A DNA stretch of 64,000 nucleotides from Oscillatoriales cyanobacterium (GTDB lineage: Bacteria > Cyanobacteriota > Cyanobacteriia > Cyanobacteriales > Microcoleaceae), in assembly GCA_004293365.1 (NCBI GenBank), contig RDYN01000046.1:1-64000 (forward strand). Direction: 5' to 3'. Positions within the stretch are counted from its first letter, which is position 1, and the number at the start of each line of letters is the position of its first letter. Below are positions 1-9,442 of the stretch, piece after piece. The position numbers and the translations under genes were made by a program. The notes under the pieces were generated by a model. That model saw only the letters and a list, made by a program, of their open reading frames with translations, did no database searches and was not told the DNA's origin.

Positions 1-3000
1 GCAGCGCCATCAAATCCACCACAGACACGCGACCGGTGTCCCGCAGAGTCACGTAGGCGCGGGTAGCATTGTTAGTAGGCGCGATCGACTCCGGTCGGTC
101 TGATGTATTGGGATTACCTACAGGAATGTTAATAGCAACCGCCAATTTATCGCTGCTCTGGGTTTCAACAGTTGATAAAGGGTCTTTGAGGTTAATAACG
201 TTGATTTTGTCGCCCGTGCGTTCTGTTACCAGTGCCAATTCAACGCAGGTAGGAGCGAGGCGGATATTTTCTTCACTTTCTAGTTCGACAGTCTCGTAAT
301 CTCCAGTACCCGGCCCGAAGCGCTTTTTCTGCTTCCTCGACACTACAATGCTGGATTCGCCGAGGGGTACGGTAATCGGAATTTTGACAGCAATTTTGTA
401 GCTATTTTCTCCCAAATCGGTGTTTTTATCCGGTATCAATGTGCCTGGATAAGTTTTGTCGCCGACGCGGAAGCTGACTGTTAAGTCTTTAAATTCACCG
501 CCTAAATCATTGGAGTTATTCAGGAAGTTGCTGCCTGTCAGGACGACGGTTGGTTCGCCATTTTCCAACTTATATTCAGCGGATTGAAGCACTGGAGGTG
601 CGAAGGGGTCTGCTGGGAATAGTGTGGGTATGTTTAGAGTGGCTGTGACGCGGGGAATCCCTTCTGGGTCGAGTTCTACACCCGCCGGAGTGACTACAGG
701 TAAGCCGACTTCAGGAATGGCGATAATTTTCAATCCAGATTTCAGGTATTTAGCCAAGTAAGCCAGCAGTAAAATTGTAGCGGCGAATTGAGCTGTGGTG
801 ACGGCGGCTATACCGATTAAACCGGCATTGGCTGCTAAAAAGCTGTTTTGGAGACCGACATTTGTTGAGAGAAGGGAACCATTTTGGAGACCGACATTTG
901 TTGAGAGAAGGGAACCATTTATATTGGAGGTGGTGAGCAACTTTTCCAATGCCAACTTCTGTAACTCCAGGTCCGGCATTGCTATCATCGCTATTTCGGC
1001 AGTCTCCAAAATACCGGTAAATGGTGGAGAATTAGTGCGAATAGTACCGCTGGCATCGACTACACCGGATTCTTGAATCAGCCAAATTGGAGAATAAATA
1101 TTGTTAGCATCCGGCAGCGAACCTTTTCGCAGGAATAAAATTTCGGTACCAGGAGATAAGCCGGCAGGGGCAGGAATTGCTAATTGAGCGGGAATTTTCA
1201 AGGAGTTGTCGCCCAAGTCTAAATTAAAGCCTCCGGCAAACTGCAAACCGTCGGGAAGTTGTAGCGATAGATCATTGCTGGTTAGAGATGTCAAGCTAAT
1301 AGCTGTATTTTCGGCAAGAGCACCGGGTGGCACCATCACAATTGAACCGTCACTGCCAGTAACAGCACCGCCATTTACTCCTAAAATTGTTCCGGCGGCG
1401 GCAGGAAGGGAGACTCGTACTGGCACGACTTGTTCGGCTGCTCCGTGAATGACGGTGACGTTAGTAACTCCTTCTTCTATTGCAGTTATAATGCCGTCTG
1501 AATTCACTTGCAATAAGTTGGAGTTTCCGGGGAAATAGCGAGTTCCTGTAGAGCCGAATTTCAGATCGGGGGATTTGATGATATTTTCAATTCCTACTAA
1601 AAGCGAGCGTCCCATTCCGGCTGTCATTGTGACTGCTTTGGGATAGACATTCAAACCGTTAATCTCAGCTAGTGCTCCATTAAATTCTGCATCGTTGGTT
1701 GGGGCTGGCAATTTTCCAACTCGCACCGCTGTTACTGCTTGCAGGTTGTTGCGACTCGCGCTCAAAATCGAAGTGCCGTTGACCAAACCCGTCACTTTCC
1801 CGGTCGCGTCAATGGGTGCTACTTCTGGATTTATTGAAGTGTAAGTTAGATAAGAATCTGGCAGCACTACACCTTTTTGGTCGGCAAAATCTCCCAGCAC
1901 AACTAATTCCGTATTTTCTCCTGCATCCAGTCGGGGATTTCGCTTCACAAAATCTAGATTCAGCAGCGGAACATCGCTGACGTTGACTGTCACCCGCGCG
2001 GGCGTTGAACTCCCAAAAGCGTCGCTGGCAAGGAAATCAAAGCTGGCAATTCCAGAGAAACCGGTTGCTGGTTTAAACGATGCTTTGTTAGTTAAGGGAT
2101 TGAAAATTACTGTGCCGTTTACTGGATTGAGGACGCTAATTGTCAGAGGGTCGCCTTCTGCATCTGTGGCAAGATTTTCTAATGAAATAGTTGTCTCTAA
2201 TTCTGTGTAAGTCCGAGCGCTTGTCGGTGAAACAACGGGCGGATTGTTGTCAGAATTCGGGGGATTCGCTTCGGCGAGCAATTGTTGTCCCAGAGTCGTA
2301 TTGCGCCATTCTTTGTCAGGGTTGATGACTGTATCTAGCAGCGGTGCGTTTCCGGTTGCGCCACTAATTTTAAAGATTAGGTCATTGTAATCTCTGTCTG
2401 AGTTAGCGGATGACATATCTTCGAGGGCAAAGGTGTTACCGCTGCCCGTAATGTCGGCTATTTGTAGCAGATGAGCGGTATCGTTGGGATTGGCTGTGGC
2501 GATACTGAATAAGGGACGGTTTTCGGGAAACAAATCCCACAGCCAGGAGTATTGGAGGGATGATTGTACTGTACCGCTGGGTACGAACATGACGGCAAAA
2601 GTGTCTCCAGGGGTCATGTTGAAAGTTTTGATACCCTGATATTCTCCTGAACCAAAGTCGTATTCTCCCGGCATCGAACCGGTGAATTTTGCTCCTTCTG
2701 CACTGTCGCGGATTACAACGTTTCCTAATGTGGAATTAGTTAGGACTCTCCTAGCAGCTTCGGCGATGAATTCTGGAGTACCAGGTGTAAATGTTTCCAT
2801 TCCTGAAAGACTAAAAATGCCGACTTCGCCAGTAAAGTAGCCGCCGTCAAACTGATAGTCAAATTTGACTTGTCCTTGGTCATCTACAAGGAAAGTGCCG
2901 GGAATGGGTGAGTTGGCTGCTGCTGTTATTGAGAAATTTGTTGGGGTATTGGTATTGGTGTGAGAGTCGCCGATACGCTGTGTTGGATTGAGTTGAGTGT

Positions 3001-5242
3001 CTGCAATATTGTCTAGACTTTGAGCAGATTCTTCGGTTTCTGACAGCAGTAAATCGCTGGTTATCTCTGCGGATTGTGGCCCATCAGAATACGCAGGTAG
3101 AACAGCGACAGTTTCTGTTGAATTTGAATTGCTATTATAGTTTGAAGTTGGTTCATGTGGGGATTTAAGAGTTGAGGGTGAAGCGCTTGTTTCGACTTCT
3201 GCTATCTGTGTCGTAACTGCTGCTGTCTCTGATGGAGTTGAGAAGAGTGCTGGGCTTTTCTCAGTTTCTAATTCCGCTGCTGTGAAGGAAACAGTAATGT
3301 TCCGTTCGATTGTATCAGCAGTGAATTCTGCTGTCGAAACCGAATCGGTTTTTGTTGGCAATTCGCTTTCAAGTTCTGATGTTATTTCAGGAAAAGCGTT
3401 CTCATTTTCTAGCGTAGCCGAATCGTTTTTTGTGGAAATAATTGACTCGGTTTTTGTTGGCAATTGTTCGGGTACGGTAGAAACGTTGGAGTTGCTTTGT
3501 TTGGGTGATTGTTCGCCAACGTTAGAGACAAGCGACTCTGTTATTGCAGGAGACTTTTCCGCAATTGGAGCGATAACTGACTCGGTTTCTGCGGGAGGTT
3601 GAGAGATGCTGGAAGTTGCATCTTTGTCGGTTTTGATTAATTCAGCATCTGCTGATTGACTGACAATAGATTCTGTTTTAACTGGCTGTTTAATTTCCGA
3701 AACTGAGTCAGTATTGTTCGGAGTTTTTTCTGGGGTTTTAACTGCTGTTGCTGCTGTCGTCACCGCTACATTTTCACTGGCTGGTGTTTTTGGTATTGTA
3801 GCAGGTTCGATTTTTAATGGGTCAACTTTTCCTGTATCATTCTGTTTGTCAGTTAAAGATTGAGTAGCGGTTTGTACTGGCTTTTGTAAATCGGTTGATT
3901 TGACTTCTGCACTGATATTAGTGTCAGGTAAAACTGGGTTAGATGTGGCTGGAATTAATTGGGCTGTTGGGGGCTGTGTTGTCGGCGGAAGTTGAGAATT
4001 TGAAGTGAGTTTTTCTGTCGGTGTTGCATCGATTGTTGGGGATTTTTTGTCTGAGTCTATCAGGGTAGCTTCGGCAACAGGAAGCTGTTTGTCTGAGTTT
4101 TTTGTTTCTGAAGTCTGGGCAATTGGAGCTTTTTTATCGGAGTCTATTTTGTCAGAAACTTCGGCAGTACGAGATTGTTCGCCTGAGTTGGCTTTCTCCA
4201 CAATTGTGGAGTTTTGAGATTGCTTGTCTGAGTCTATCTTGTCGTCAGTTGTGGCAACTGGGGACTGTTTGTCTGTAGAGGTTTTATCAGTCGATGGAAT
4301 ATTTGGGCTAGCCGCAACAGTTTCGGTTAAATTTGTTACTGCAATTTTCTCGGATTTTTCTGATGAAGTTGTACTGCGATCTGGTATTATGGTTGATGCA
4401 GTTGTAGGTGATGTTTTTTTCGGCTCTGAGCTATCGGCGGTTGACGCAGTTGCAGGTGATGTTTTGTTCGGCTCTAAGTTGTCAACCGTTGATACAGTTG
4501 CAGGTGATGTTTTATTGGGTTCTGAATCACTTTTGAGTGTAGCCCCTGACGATAAGAATGTTTTGTTATCTTCGGGTTTTGAACTCGTTTCAGGGGTTGC
4601 GGGTAATGGTGTTTTTTCCGAAGCTTTTTCTAAGTTTGTGGATGTAGTTATAACGGGTAATGTTTTGTTATTTTCTTTTTCTGAGTTGGTAACTCCGGTT
4701 GGGAGTAATTGTGTTTTATTTTCAGGTAATTTATCACTTGCAGTGGTTGTAGCAGGTGTGGTTTTATTAATTTCTGAGTTACTGACTAACGAGCTGATTG
4801 CAGGTGGGTGAGGAACGGGTTTATTAGAGTCAAAAGGCTCGCTATTTGAGGCAGTTGGATTCGGGTTTGTCAGGGGATCTCCTAATTCCGAGTCGAGTTT
4901 GCCAATTAGAAGGTCAATTTCAGAAGTTGTTGAATCCCTGGAGTAGCTGTTAGTTTTGGTGGCACTGGTTTTAGCAGAAGGTATGCTGTTAATATCGGAG
5001 GCTTTGTTAGTAATAAAAGCATCGGTTTCGGCTCGAATGAATTCGGATTGTGGCGGCTTTGCGGTTTCTATTAAGTTAGGTTGTTCAGAGTTTGATGAAG
5101 AGCCAGGAGTTTGATATAATAAGGTTTTGTTAGTCTGAATTCCCGGCAGTTGTGGGGCAAAAGTTGGGGCAAGTCCGGGAATTAAGGATTCCACTTCTGT
5201 TAAAGGTTCTCTAATCGGGTCGGTTAAAGGCACTCTGGACAC
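1..5242 (-). CDS. Giant DUF4114 surface/secreted protein, 3' end outside window
   Basis: The minus strand is open from a GTG at 5240-5242 to the window edge (1747 codons visible, partial). An in-frame TAA lies nine codons upstream, and no ATG is available near the N-terminus. Residues about 1-680 are low complexity, rich in Ser, Thr, Pro, Lys and Glu. Residues about 775-985 form a DUF4114 domain, shown by the pair FALEDM and DRDYNDLIF that closes this calcium-binding-type beta domain. A cadherin/tandem-95-like domain follows (about 997-1090, with TDAEGDPL), then Big_2-like domains (about 1094-1270) and, at the visible end, YVTN-like propeller blades (AYVTLRDTG, VSVVDL). No classical signal peptide is visible at the N-terminus, so type I or another non-Sec export is more likely. 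It resembles the first half of the calpain mosaic gene at 10419-16118. Surface or extracellular function is an inference; no enzyme domain is seen in this part. Confidence 0.85.
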   Translation of the reverse strand, partial: MSRVPLTDPIREPLTEVESLIPGLAPTFAPQLPGIQTNKTLLYQTPGSSSNSEQPNLIETAKPPQSEFIRAETDAFITNKASDINSIPSAKTSATKTNSYSRDSTTSEIDLLIGKLDSELGDPLTNPNPTASNSEPFDSNKPVPHPPAISSLVSNSEINKTTPATTTASDKLPENKTQLLPTGVTNSEKENNKTLPVITTSTNLEKASEKTPLPATPETSSKPEDNKTFLSSGATLKSDSEPNKTSPATVSTVDNLEPNKTSPATASTADSSEPKKTSPTTASTIIPDRSTTSSEKSEKIAVTNLTETVAASPNIPSTDKTSTDKQSPVATTDDKIDSDKQSQNSTIVEKANSGEQSRTAEVSDKIDSDKKAPIAQTSETKNSDKQLPVAEATLIDSDKKSPTIDATPTEKLTSNSQLPPTTQPPTAQLIPATSNPVLPDTNISAEVKSTDLQKPVQTATQSLTDKQNDTGKVDPLKIEPATIPKTPASENVAVTTAATAVKTPEKTPNNTDSVSEIKQPVKTESIVSQSADAELIKTDKDATSSISQPPAETESVIAPIAEKSPAITESLVSNVGEQSPKQSNSNVSTVPEQLPTKTESIISTKNDSATLENENAFPEITSELESELPTKTDSVSTAEFTADTIERNITVSFTAAELETEKSPALFSTPSETAAVTTQIAEVETSASPSTLKSPHEPTSNYNSNSNSTETVAVLPAYSDGPQSAEITSDLLLSETEESAQSLDNIADTQLNPTQRIGDSHTNTNTPTNFSITAAANSPIPGTFLVDDQGQVKFDYQFDGGYFTGEVGIFSLSGMETFTPGTPEFIAEAARRVLTNSTLGNVVIRDSAEGAKFTGSMPGEYDFGSGEYQGIKTFNMTPGDTFAVMFVPSGTVQSSLQYSWLWDLFPENRPLFSIATANPNDTAHLLQIADITGSGNTFALEDMSSANSDRDYNDLIFKISGATGNAPLLDTVINPDKEWRNTTLGQQLLAEANPPNSDNNPPVVSPTSARTYTELETTISLENLATDAEGDPLTISVLNPVNGTVIFNPLTNKASFKPATGFSGIASFDFLASDAFGSSTPARVTVNVSDVPLLNLDFVKRNPRLDAGENTELVVLGDFADQKGVVLPDSYLTYTSINPEVAPIDATGKVTGLVNGTSILSASRNNLQAVTAVRVGKLPAPTNDAEFNGALAEINGLNVYPKAVTMTAGMGRSLLVGIENIIKSPDLKFGSTGTRYFPGNSNLLQVNSDGIITAIEEGVTNVTVIHGAAEQVVPVRVSLPAAAGTILGVNGGAVTGSDGSIVMVPPGALAENTAISLTSLTSNDLSLQLPDGLQFAGGFNLDLGDNSLKIPAQLAIPAPAGLSPGTEILFLRKGSLPDANNIYSPIWLIQESGVVDASGTIRTNSPPFTGILETAEIAMIAMPDLELQKLALEKLLTTSNINGSLLSTNVGLQNGSLLSTNVGLQNSFLAANAGLIGIAAVTTAQFAATILLLAYLAKYLKSGLKIIAIPEVGLPVVTPAGVELDPEGIPRVTATLNIPTLFPADPFAPPVLQSAEYKLENGEPTVVLTGSNFLNNSNDLGGEFKDLTVSFRVGDKTYPGTLIPDKNTDLGENSYKIAVKIPITVPLGESSIVVSRKQKKRFGPGTGDYETVELESEENIRLAPTCVELALVTERTGDKINVINLKDPLSTVETQSSDKLAVAINIPVGNPNTSDRPESIAPTNNATRAYVTLRDTGRVSVVDLMAL
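847..918 (-). repeat. Perfect 36-bp tandem duplication inside the giant protein
   Basis: Two identical 36-bp units (847-882 and 883-918) lie head to tail. They encode the 12-residue peptide GSLLSTNVGLQN twice on the minus strand. Being a multiple of three, the duplication keeps the reading frame, unlike the 35-bp duplication in the calpain mosaic gene. Confidence 0.9.
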
Positions 5243-5530
5243 TTCTTGAGAAATGGTTAATTTCTTTTAAATCATTATTCAGCGGTTACTCATCATTATC
5301 GGCTAGACTCGATTATAAAGAAATTCGGGAAAATACAGAAGTTCCGAGTTTTTTTTGTGTTGCTAGTCTGTTAGGTTTTCCGTATATTTACTGATTGTTT
5401 TTAAATTTATGCTAAATCTTTATGAAGGTAAGTTTTTTTAGGCAGGAAAATACTTAAATAACCGATCGCACATCCGGTCTCTCTCTGTTAGCATCGGCTT
5501 CAATTATTATCAATAGTCCTGGACGCACTC

Positions 5531-5606
5531 CTAGGAAAGAAACCGGGTTTTTTACCTAATCTGCTGCTCATAGCGAAGTATTGTGGTAAAAAAACCCGGT
5601 TTCTGG
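5531..5606. repeat. Interspersed AAACCGGGTTTTTT hairpin element
   Basis: Inverted arms AGAAACCGGGTTTTTT (about 5538-5553) and AAAAAACCCGGTTTCT (about 5588-5603) flank a core containing CGAAGTATT. The same family occurs at 7344-7450, near 21170, at 23357-23500, near 33105 and near 54590. It lies in the gene-free interval 5243-5920, which otherwise shows no supported gene: only AT-rich leader sequence and the region upstream of the TPM gene. Confidence 0.8.
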
Positions 5607-5920
5607 AGCCCCATAAGTCCCGATCGATTAACGGAACTGCGATCGCCCGCCAGATGAAAATAGAAGGACTTGGACAACCCAAGATACTCACCCCGTCAGG
5701 AAATCGAGCTCTTGTTTAACGGTGGTTTGCAGATCGATCGCGCCCTCTACAGTTAATTGTCAGCCCCTTCCCCGATCGCAAACTTTCCTTCCCCGAACCC
5801 TTCCCCTTGCTCTCGGGTTCCTGTAAAGTAAATAATTGTAAAGAAATATGAGTTTTCTCTTATCCTCTGGTTAAGACCGCCAGCTAACATTCACAATTAA
5901 GACCCGGATTAGAATTTCCT

Positions 5921-6724
5921 ATGTCACAGCTTTTCCCCCGCAAATTTCTAGCCTCTGCTGTCGCCTTTTTTCTGGCTTTGTCGGTGTGGACGATCGCACC
6001 TGCGGCCCATGCTTTCAACAATCCCGATTTGTTGCCGAAGACTCAGACGCCGATTATTGATTTAGCTAAAGCCCTTACGGATATTGAAGAAGAGGGTTTG
6101 GCAAAAAATTTAAACGCCTTTGAAGCCGAAACCGGTTGGAAGCTGCGAGTGCTGACTCAGTACGATCGCACGCCCGGTTTGGCTGTGAAAAGTTATTGGG
6201 GCTTAGATAATAAAAGTGTATTGCTAGTTGCTGACCCCCGAGGCGGCAATTTGCTGAATTTTAATGTGGGCGATGCGCTGTATCCACTGCTGCCCCGGAC
6301 TTTTTGGGTGGAACTGCAAACCCGCTACGGCAATCAGTTTTTTGTGCGGGACAATGGCGAAGATCGATCGATCATTGAATCTTTGGAGTCGATAGAAGGC
6401 TGTTTGCGTCAGGGCGGTTGTCGCGTAGTTCCAGGTTTGCCGAGGGAACAGTGGGTGCTGACTTTAATTACGTCGGTGCTGGGCGGCGTGATCTGCGGGT
6501 TTGCGGCTCAGCCTCGGAAACCGGGAGACGGTGTGTCTTGGCAGTGGGCGCTGATTTTTTCGCCGCTGTGGGGGATTCTGTTTTTGGCCTTCGGAATTGG
6601 GCCGGTGGTAACTCGGACTTCTGATTGGTTGCCTTTGGCTCGAAATGTGGCCGGTTTTGCGATCGGGGCTTTGGTAGCATTCTTGACTCCAGTATTGGGC
6701 AAGTCTCCTTCAGAAGAAAGTTAG
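5921..6724 (+). CDS. TPM-domain membrane protein, Psb32/TLP18.3-like
   Basis: This 267-residue protein starts with a Sec signal peptide (residues 1-31, hydrophobic core LASAVAFFLALSVW then APAAHA). A TPM (TLP18.3/Psb32/MOLO-1) domain of about residues 40-170 follows, with the characteristic IIDLAKALTDIEEEGL start and the NKSVLLVADPRGG strand. The C-terminus holds about three hydrophobic segments (about 178-196, 206-230, 240-260), so the TPM domain would face the lumen or periplasm. Plant and cyanobacterial relatives are tied to photosystem II repair and assembly; that role here is family knowledge, not shown by the sequence. It stands alone, preceded by an AT-rich leader and followed by short repeats. 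Confidence 0.8.
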   Translation: MSQLFPRKFLASAVAFFLALSVWTIAPAAHAFNNPDLLPKTQTPIIDLAKALTDIEEEGLAKNLNAFEAETGWKLRVLTQYDRTPGLAVKSYWGLDNKSVLLVADPRGGNLLNFNVGDALYPLLPRTFWVELQTRYGNQFFVRDNGEDRSIIESLESIEGCLRQGGCRVVPGLPREQWVLTLITSVLGGVICGFAAQPRKPGDGVSWQWALIFSPLWGILFLAFGIGPVVTRTSDWLPLARNVAGFAIGALVAFLTPVLGKSPSEES

Positions 6725-6735
6725 TTTTTGATGAG

Positions 6736-6785
6736 TCATTAGTTATTAGTCATTAGTCATCAGTCATCAGTCATCAGTCATTAGT
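6736..6785. repeat. Simple tandem repeat (TTAGTCATCAGTCA type)
   Basis: Short 7-bp-like units of ATTAGTC/ATCAGTC follow the TPM gene stop. The same microsatellite type occurs after pepP (42256-42400). It shows no coding potential. Confidence 0.7.
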
Positions 6786-6889
6786 GTGACTCTTGGCGCT
6801 CTTTCATCACTCTCGAAAAATAAAAACCGCATCCAATCAATGAAACCCTACTAAATGGACAATTAGCGATCGCTTGGGCGATCGGAACC

Positions 6890-7312
6890 CATGCCTTGAA
6901 CCCCGAGGGTGAAAGTCCTGCTCTATAAGACTTTCAGCTTTTACCAAAAAATGGGGTCTAAAGCCCCGTGCTTTGAGTATCGGCTTTTGGTATAATTATA
7001 TTGGTTGGAAATCCCATGGTGGTGGCTTGTTAAGACTCCTTGAACCAGAAAGCAGAGTTGATATCTGCCAAATATTGGGTAGCGAAAGCCAAGAAAAACA
7101 TAGCTAGGGGAAATAAGTTAAGTACCCAAAGAAACAAAAGCCATGATTAATTTAATCTAACAGTACCTAAGGGCATTAGGAATCTGCCTCGTTCGAGGGA
7201 AAGCATGGGGAGAAGACTGCCTCTACTATCAAAGGGAAGCCTGATATAGCAAGCCGACTTCTGTGAACCATGAATTAGAATCCCCGTCCGCGACGGTCGG
7301 GGAGTATGTCAA
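6890..7312 (+). ncRNA. Orphan transposon-associated structured RNA (HEARO/omegaRNA-like) with IS605-type right end
   Basis: About 420 bases without an ORF carry several short inverted repeats and purine-rich loops, such as GTGAAAGTCC paired with GACTTTCAGC, AGGGGTCT/AGCCCC-like pairing, and GCCTCGTTCGAGGG. The stretch ends in a hairpin (CCCCG 7282-7286 with CGGGG 7298-7302) flanked by GAAT and GAGTATGTCAA. This terminus matches the right end of the tnpB element at 30995-31029, which read on its own strand has GAATCCCCG, CGGGGAGT and GTCAA. Left structured RNA plus right end with no protein between is what an IscB/HEARO or TnpB element would leave after losing its nuclease gene. The HEARO identity is from memory of cyanobacterial examples and is an inference; a covariance search was not possible. 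Confidence 0.5.
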
Positions 7313-7343
7313 GGAATCTGGGGGCCGCAACCAAGTTAACTCG

Positions 7344-7450
7344 TGAAAAACCCGGTTTCTCTGCCTCGCGCGCAAGTCCAAAGAAACCGGGTTTTTTAGC
7401 TTTTTTGTCGGCTGTAACGAAGTATTGCTGTGAAAAAACCCGGTTTCTAG
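7344..7450. repeat. AAACCGGGTTTTTT hairpin family, three-arm copy
   Basis: Three alternating arms (GAAAAACCCGGTTTCT, AAGAAACCGGGTTTTTT and AAAAAACCCGGTTTCTAG) surround a core that again contains CGAAGTATT. It looks like one complete element plus an extra half copy. It directly follows the orphan transposon right end. Confidence 0.8.
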
Positions 7451-7488
7451 ACACCCTGCGTAATTTCTGAAACCCTTGATTAGACTGC

Positions 7489-7556
7489 TTCTTCCTTCTT
7501 CCTTCTTCCTTCTCCCCTCTTCCTTCTTCCTTCTTCCTTCTTCCTTCTTCCTTCTG
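7489..7556. repeat. CTTCCTT microsatellite
   Basis: Pyrimidine-only 7-bp units (TTCTTCC) are repeated about nine times with one CTCCCCT interruption, ending about 60 bp before the cbiC start. The length is probably variable between strains. The rest of 6725-7616 holds no gene. Confidence 0.85.
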
Positions 7557-7616
7557 TTATGACTAAAAGCTGGTAAGCTGATACCTGACAACACACAGGC
7601 GACAGCTATCCAACAA

Positions 7617-8240
7617 ATGGAATGGCACGTAAGCGATGCCCAGAGTCTGGGATTAATCGATAATGAAATTGGCGACCACGGTTTTTCTGCGGCGGAGTAC
7701 GAAATAGTCCGCCGTGTGATATATGCGACTGCTGATTTTGAGTACAAGTCTTTAATTAGTTTTTCCGATCAGGCTTTGCAAGCTGGGGCGGCTGCTTTGG
7801 CTGCACGAACTACGATCGTGGTAGATGTGCCGATGGTGCAGGTGGGCATTACGCCACAAATTCAAAATACCTTTGCGAATCCGGTTTACTGTTCGATGGA
7901 GGCTTTGACGCGCCCTCAAAAGGAACGGACTCGGGCGGCTTGGGGAATTGAAACTTTGGCCAGACGCTATCCTGAGGGGATTTTTGTGGTTGGCCAGGCT
8001 CAAACTTCTTTGTCGGCGCTGGTGGATTTGATTGAGGCTGAGGAAATTCGACCGGCTTTGGTGATTGGAACGCCTTCGGGGTTTGTCGGGGTTGACGTGG
8101 CTAAGTCAAGGCTGCACGATTCGATGGTTCCTCATATTCGGATTGAGGGGCGCAAGGGTTCGGCGGTGGTTGCTGTGGCGATTGTTAACGGTTTGGTGGA
8201 TTTGGCTTGGCAGGCCTATGGCCAAGAGGGGAACAGTTGA
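7617..8240 (+). CDS. cbiC: Precorrin-8X / cobalt-precorrin-8 methylmutase
   Basis: This 207-residue protein is full length for the CbiC/CobH family, which moves the C-11 methyl group to C-12 to form (hydrogeno)cobyrinate in cobalamin synthesis. Family marks are the ATADFEYKSL segment after a helical N-terminus, the DVPMVQVGI strand, and the C-terminal VIGTPSGFVGVDVAKSRL and GRKGSAVVAVAIVNGLV motifs. The ATG at 7617 is the first in frame; the frame stays open a little upstream (AGKLIPDNTQA), so a non-ATG earlier start cannot be excluded. No other cobalamin gene is adjacent, so it is a stand-alone gene, as is common in cyanobacteria with scattered cob genes. Confidence 0.9.
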   Translation: MEWHVSDAQSLGLIDNEIGDHGFSAAEYEIVRRVIYATADFEYKSLISFSDQALQAGAAALAARTTIVVDVPMVQVGITPQIQNTFANPVYCSMEALTRPQKERTRAAWGIETLARRYPEGIFVVGQAQTSLSALVDLIEAEEIRPALVIGTPSGFVGVDVAKSRLHDSMVPHIRIEGRKGSAVVAVAIVNGLVDLAWQAYGQEGNS

Positions 8241-8314
8241 TCGGGTTTATCAGAATTTAAAGCCGACTCGCAGAGGTTCCATTTGTTAAGATACTACTCT
8301 TGGCCATCGATGCT

Positions 8315-9442
8315 CTAACCTTCGGTTGTTTCTAGGCCGAATACTCGATCGAACACTTTAGTCACTTTATAGCCGGAATCTATGGATTCGAGCGGGTCTT
8401 TCCGCAAACGGTGGCGCAAACAGAGAGTCATTACCTTGCGAATATCGTCTACAGTGACCTCTGTGCGGCATTCTAGGGCGGTGTAAGCTTTTGCGGCCCG
8501 ATTTGTGACTAAATCGCCCCGCAGCCCGTCTACGTCCAATTCCGCGCAGACTTGGGAAATTTTTACTCGCAAATCGCGATCGAGATTTACGGATTTTAAT
8601 CTTTCTTGGGCTTCCACCAATTTCTGCTGCATATCGTCTTGTTGGTGCTGATATTTGGCGAGAAACTCGGGCGGATCTTGATCGAAACTCGATCGCTGTT
8701 CGACAATTTCTACTCTCAGATTAGGATCTTTTACAGTGCGAATTTCGGCGTGCATTCCGAATCTGTCGAGCAATTGCGGCCGCAATTCTCCTTCTTCTGG
8801 ATTACCGGAACCGATTAAAATAAATTTAGCCGGGTGGCGGATTGAGATGCCTTCTCTTTCAACAGTATTCCAACCGCTGGCGGCGGAGTCGAGCAAAACA
8901 TCGACTAAGTGATCGTCGAGCAAATTGACTTCATCGACATAAAGAATGCCGCGGTTGGCTTTAGCTAAAAGGCCTGGTTCAAAAGCTTTCACACCTTCGG
9001 ACAAAGCTTTCTCGATGTCGATCGTACCGCAAACTCGGTCTTCGGTAGCGCCGAGCGGCAAGTCTACCATTTGTACTTTTTTGCGGGCGATCGGCATTGT
9101 ACCGTGATGCAAAGTGCGATCGCGCACCTCATCGCTCATCAAATCGGGATCGGTGGGATGGCTGTTAAAAGGATCGTCAGCCACGACTTCAATTTCTGGC
9201 AGTAAATCTGTGAGGGCGCGGATTGTGGTAGATTTGCCTGTACCGCGATCGCCCATAATCATCACGCCACCAATTTTGGGATCGATGACATTCAAAAGCA
9301 GCGCCAGTTTCATCTCCTCCTGGCCAACAATCGCAGTGAAGGGAAAAACAGCGCGGCGGGCTGCGGTGGCGGTAACGGTTGGCAGAGCGCCCGCATTTAC
9401 GTTATTGCTGACTTCGGCAGTAGGAATCACAGGATAACTCAA
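8315..9442 (-). CDS. chlI: Magnesium chelatase ATPase subunit I
   Basis: This protein of about 375 residues is the AAA+ subunit that, with ChlD and ChlH, inserts Mg2+ into protoporphyrin IX, the first committed step of chlorophyll synthesis. Seen are Walker [10 protein letters not shown] (about residues 64-72), Walker [12 protein letters not shown], the sensor segment [21 protein letters not shown], and the C-terminal lid with RNLR-like basic residues. The N-terminal start is ambiguous: TTG at 9440-9442 gives [10 protein letters not shown], while GTG at 9428-9430 has a TTGAG element about 7 bases upstream and may be the true start. No partner chl gene lies next to it. Confidence 0.95.
   Translation of the reverse strand: MSYPVIPTAEVSNNVNAGALPTVTATAARRAVFPFTAIVGQEEMKLALLLNVIDPKIGGVMIMGDRGTGKSTTIRALTDLLPEIEVVADDPFNSHPTDPDLMSDEVRDRTLHHGTMPIARKKVQMVDLPLGATEDRVCGTIDIEKALSEGVKAFEPGLLAKANRGILYVDEVNLLDDHLVDVLLDSAASGWNTVEREGISIRHPAKFILIGSGNPEEGELRPQLLDRFGMHAEIRTVKDPNLRVEIVEQRSSFDQDPPEFLAKYQHQQDDMQQKLVEAQERLKSVNLDRDLRVKISQVCAELDVDGLRGDLVTNRAAKAYTALECRTEVTVDDIRKVMTLCLRHRLRKDPLESIDSGYKVTKVFDRVFGLETTEG

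Noticed and set aside
3282-4811. Long plus-strand open frames (106 and 195 codons) opposite the giant protein
   Set aside because: They are antisense readings of the Ser/Thr/Pro/Lys-rich linker; the minus strand has a continuous 1747-codon frame with recognisable domains.
5500-5691. 63-codon minus-strand frame
   Set aside because: Mostly within the AAACCGGGTTTTTT hairpin element.
7130-7260. Group II intron remnant
   Set aside because: No domain V-like hairpin or reverse transcriptase remnant was seen, and the terminus matches an IS605-type right end instead.
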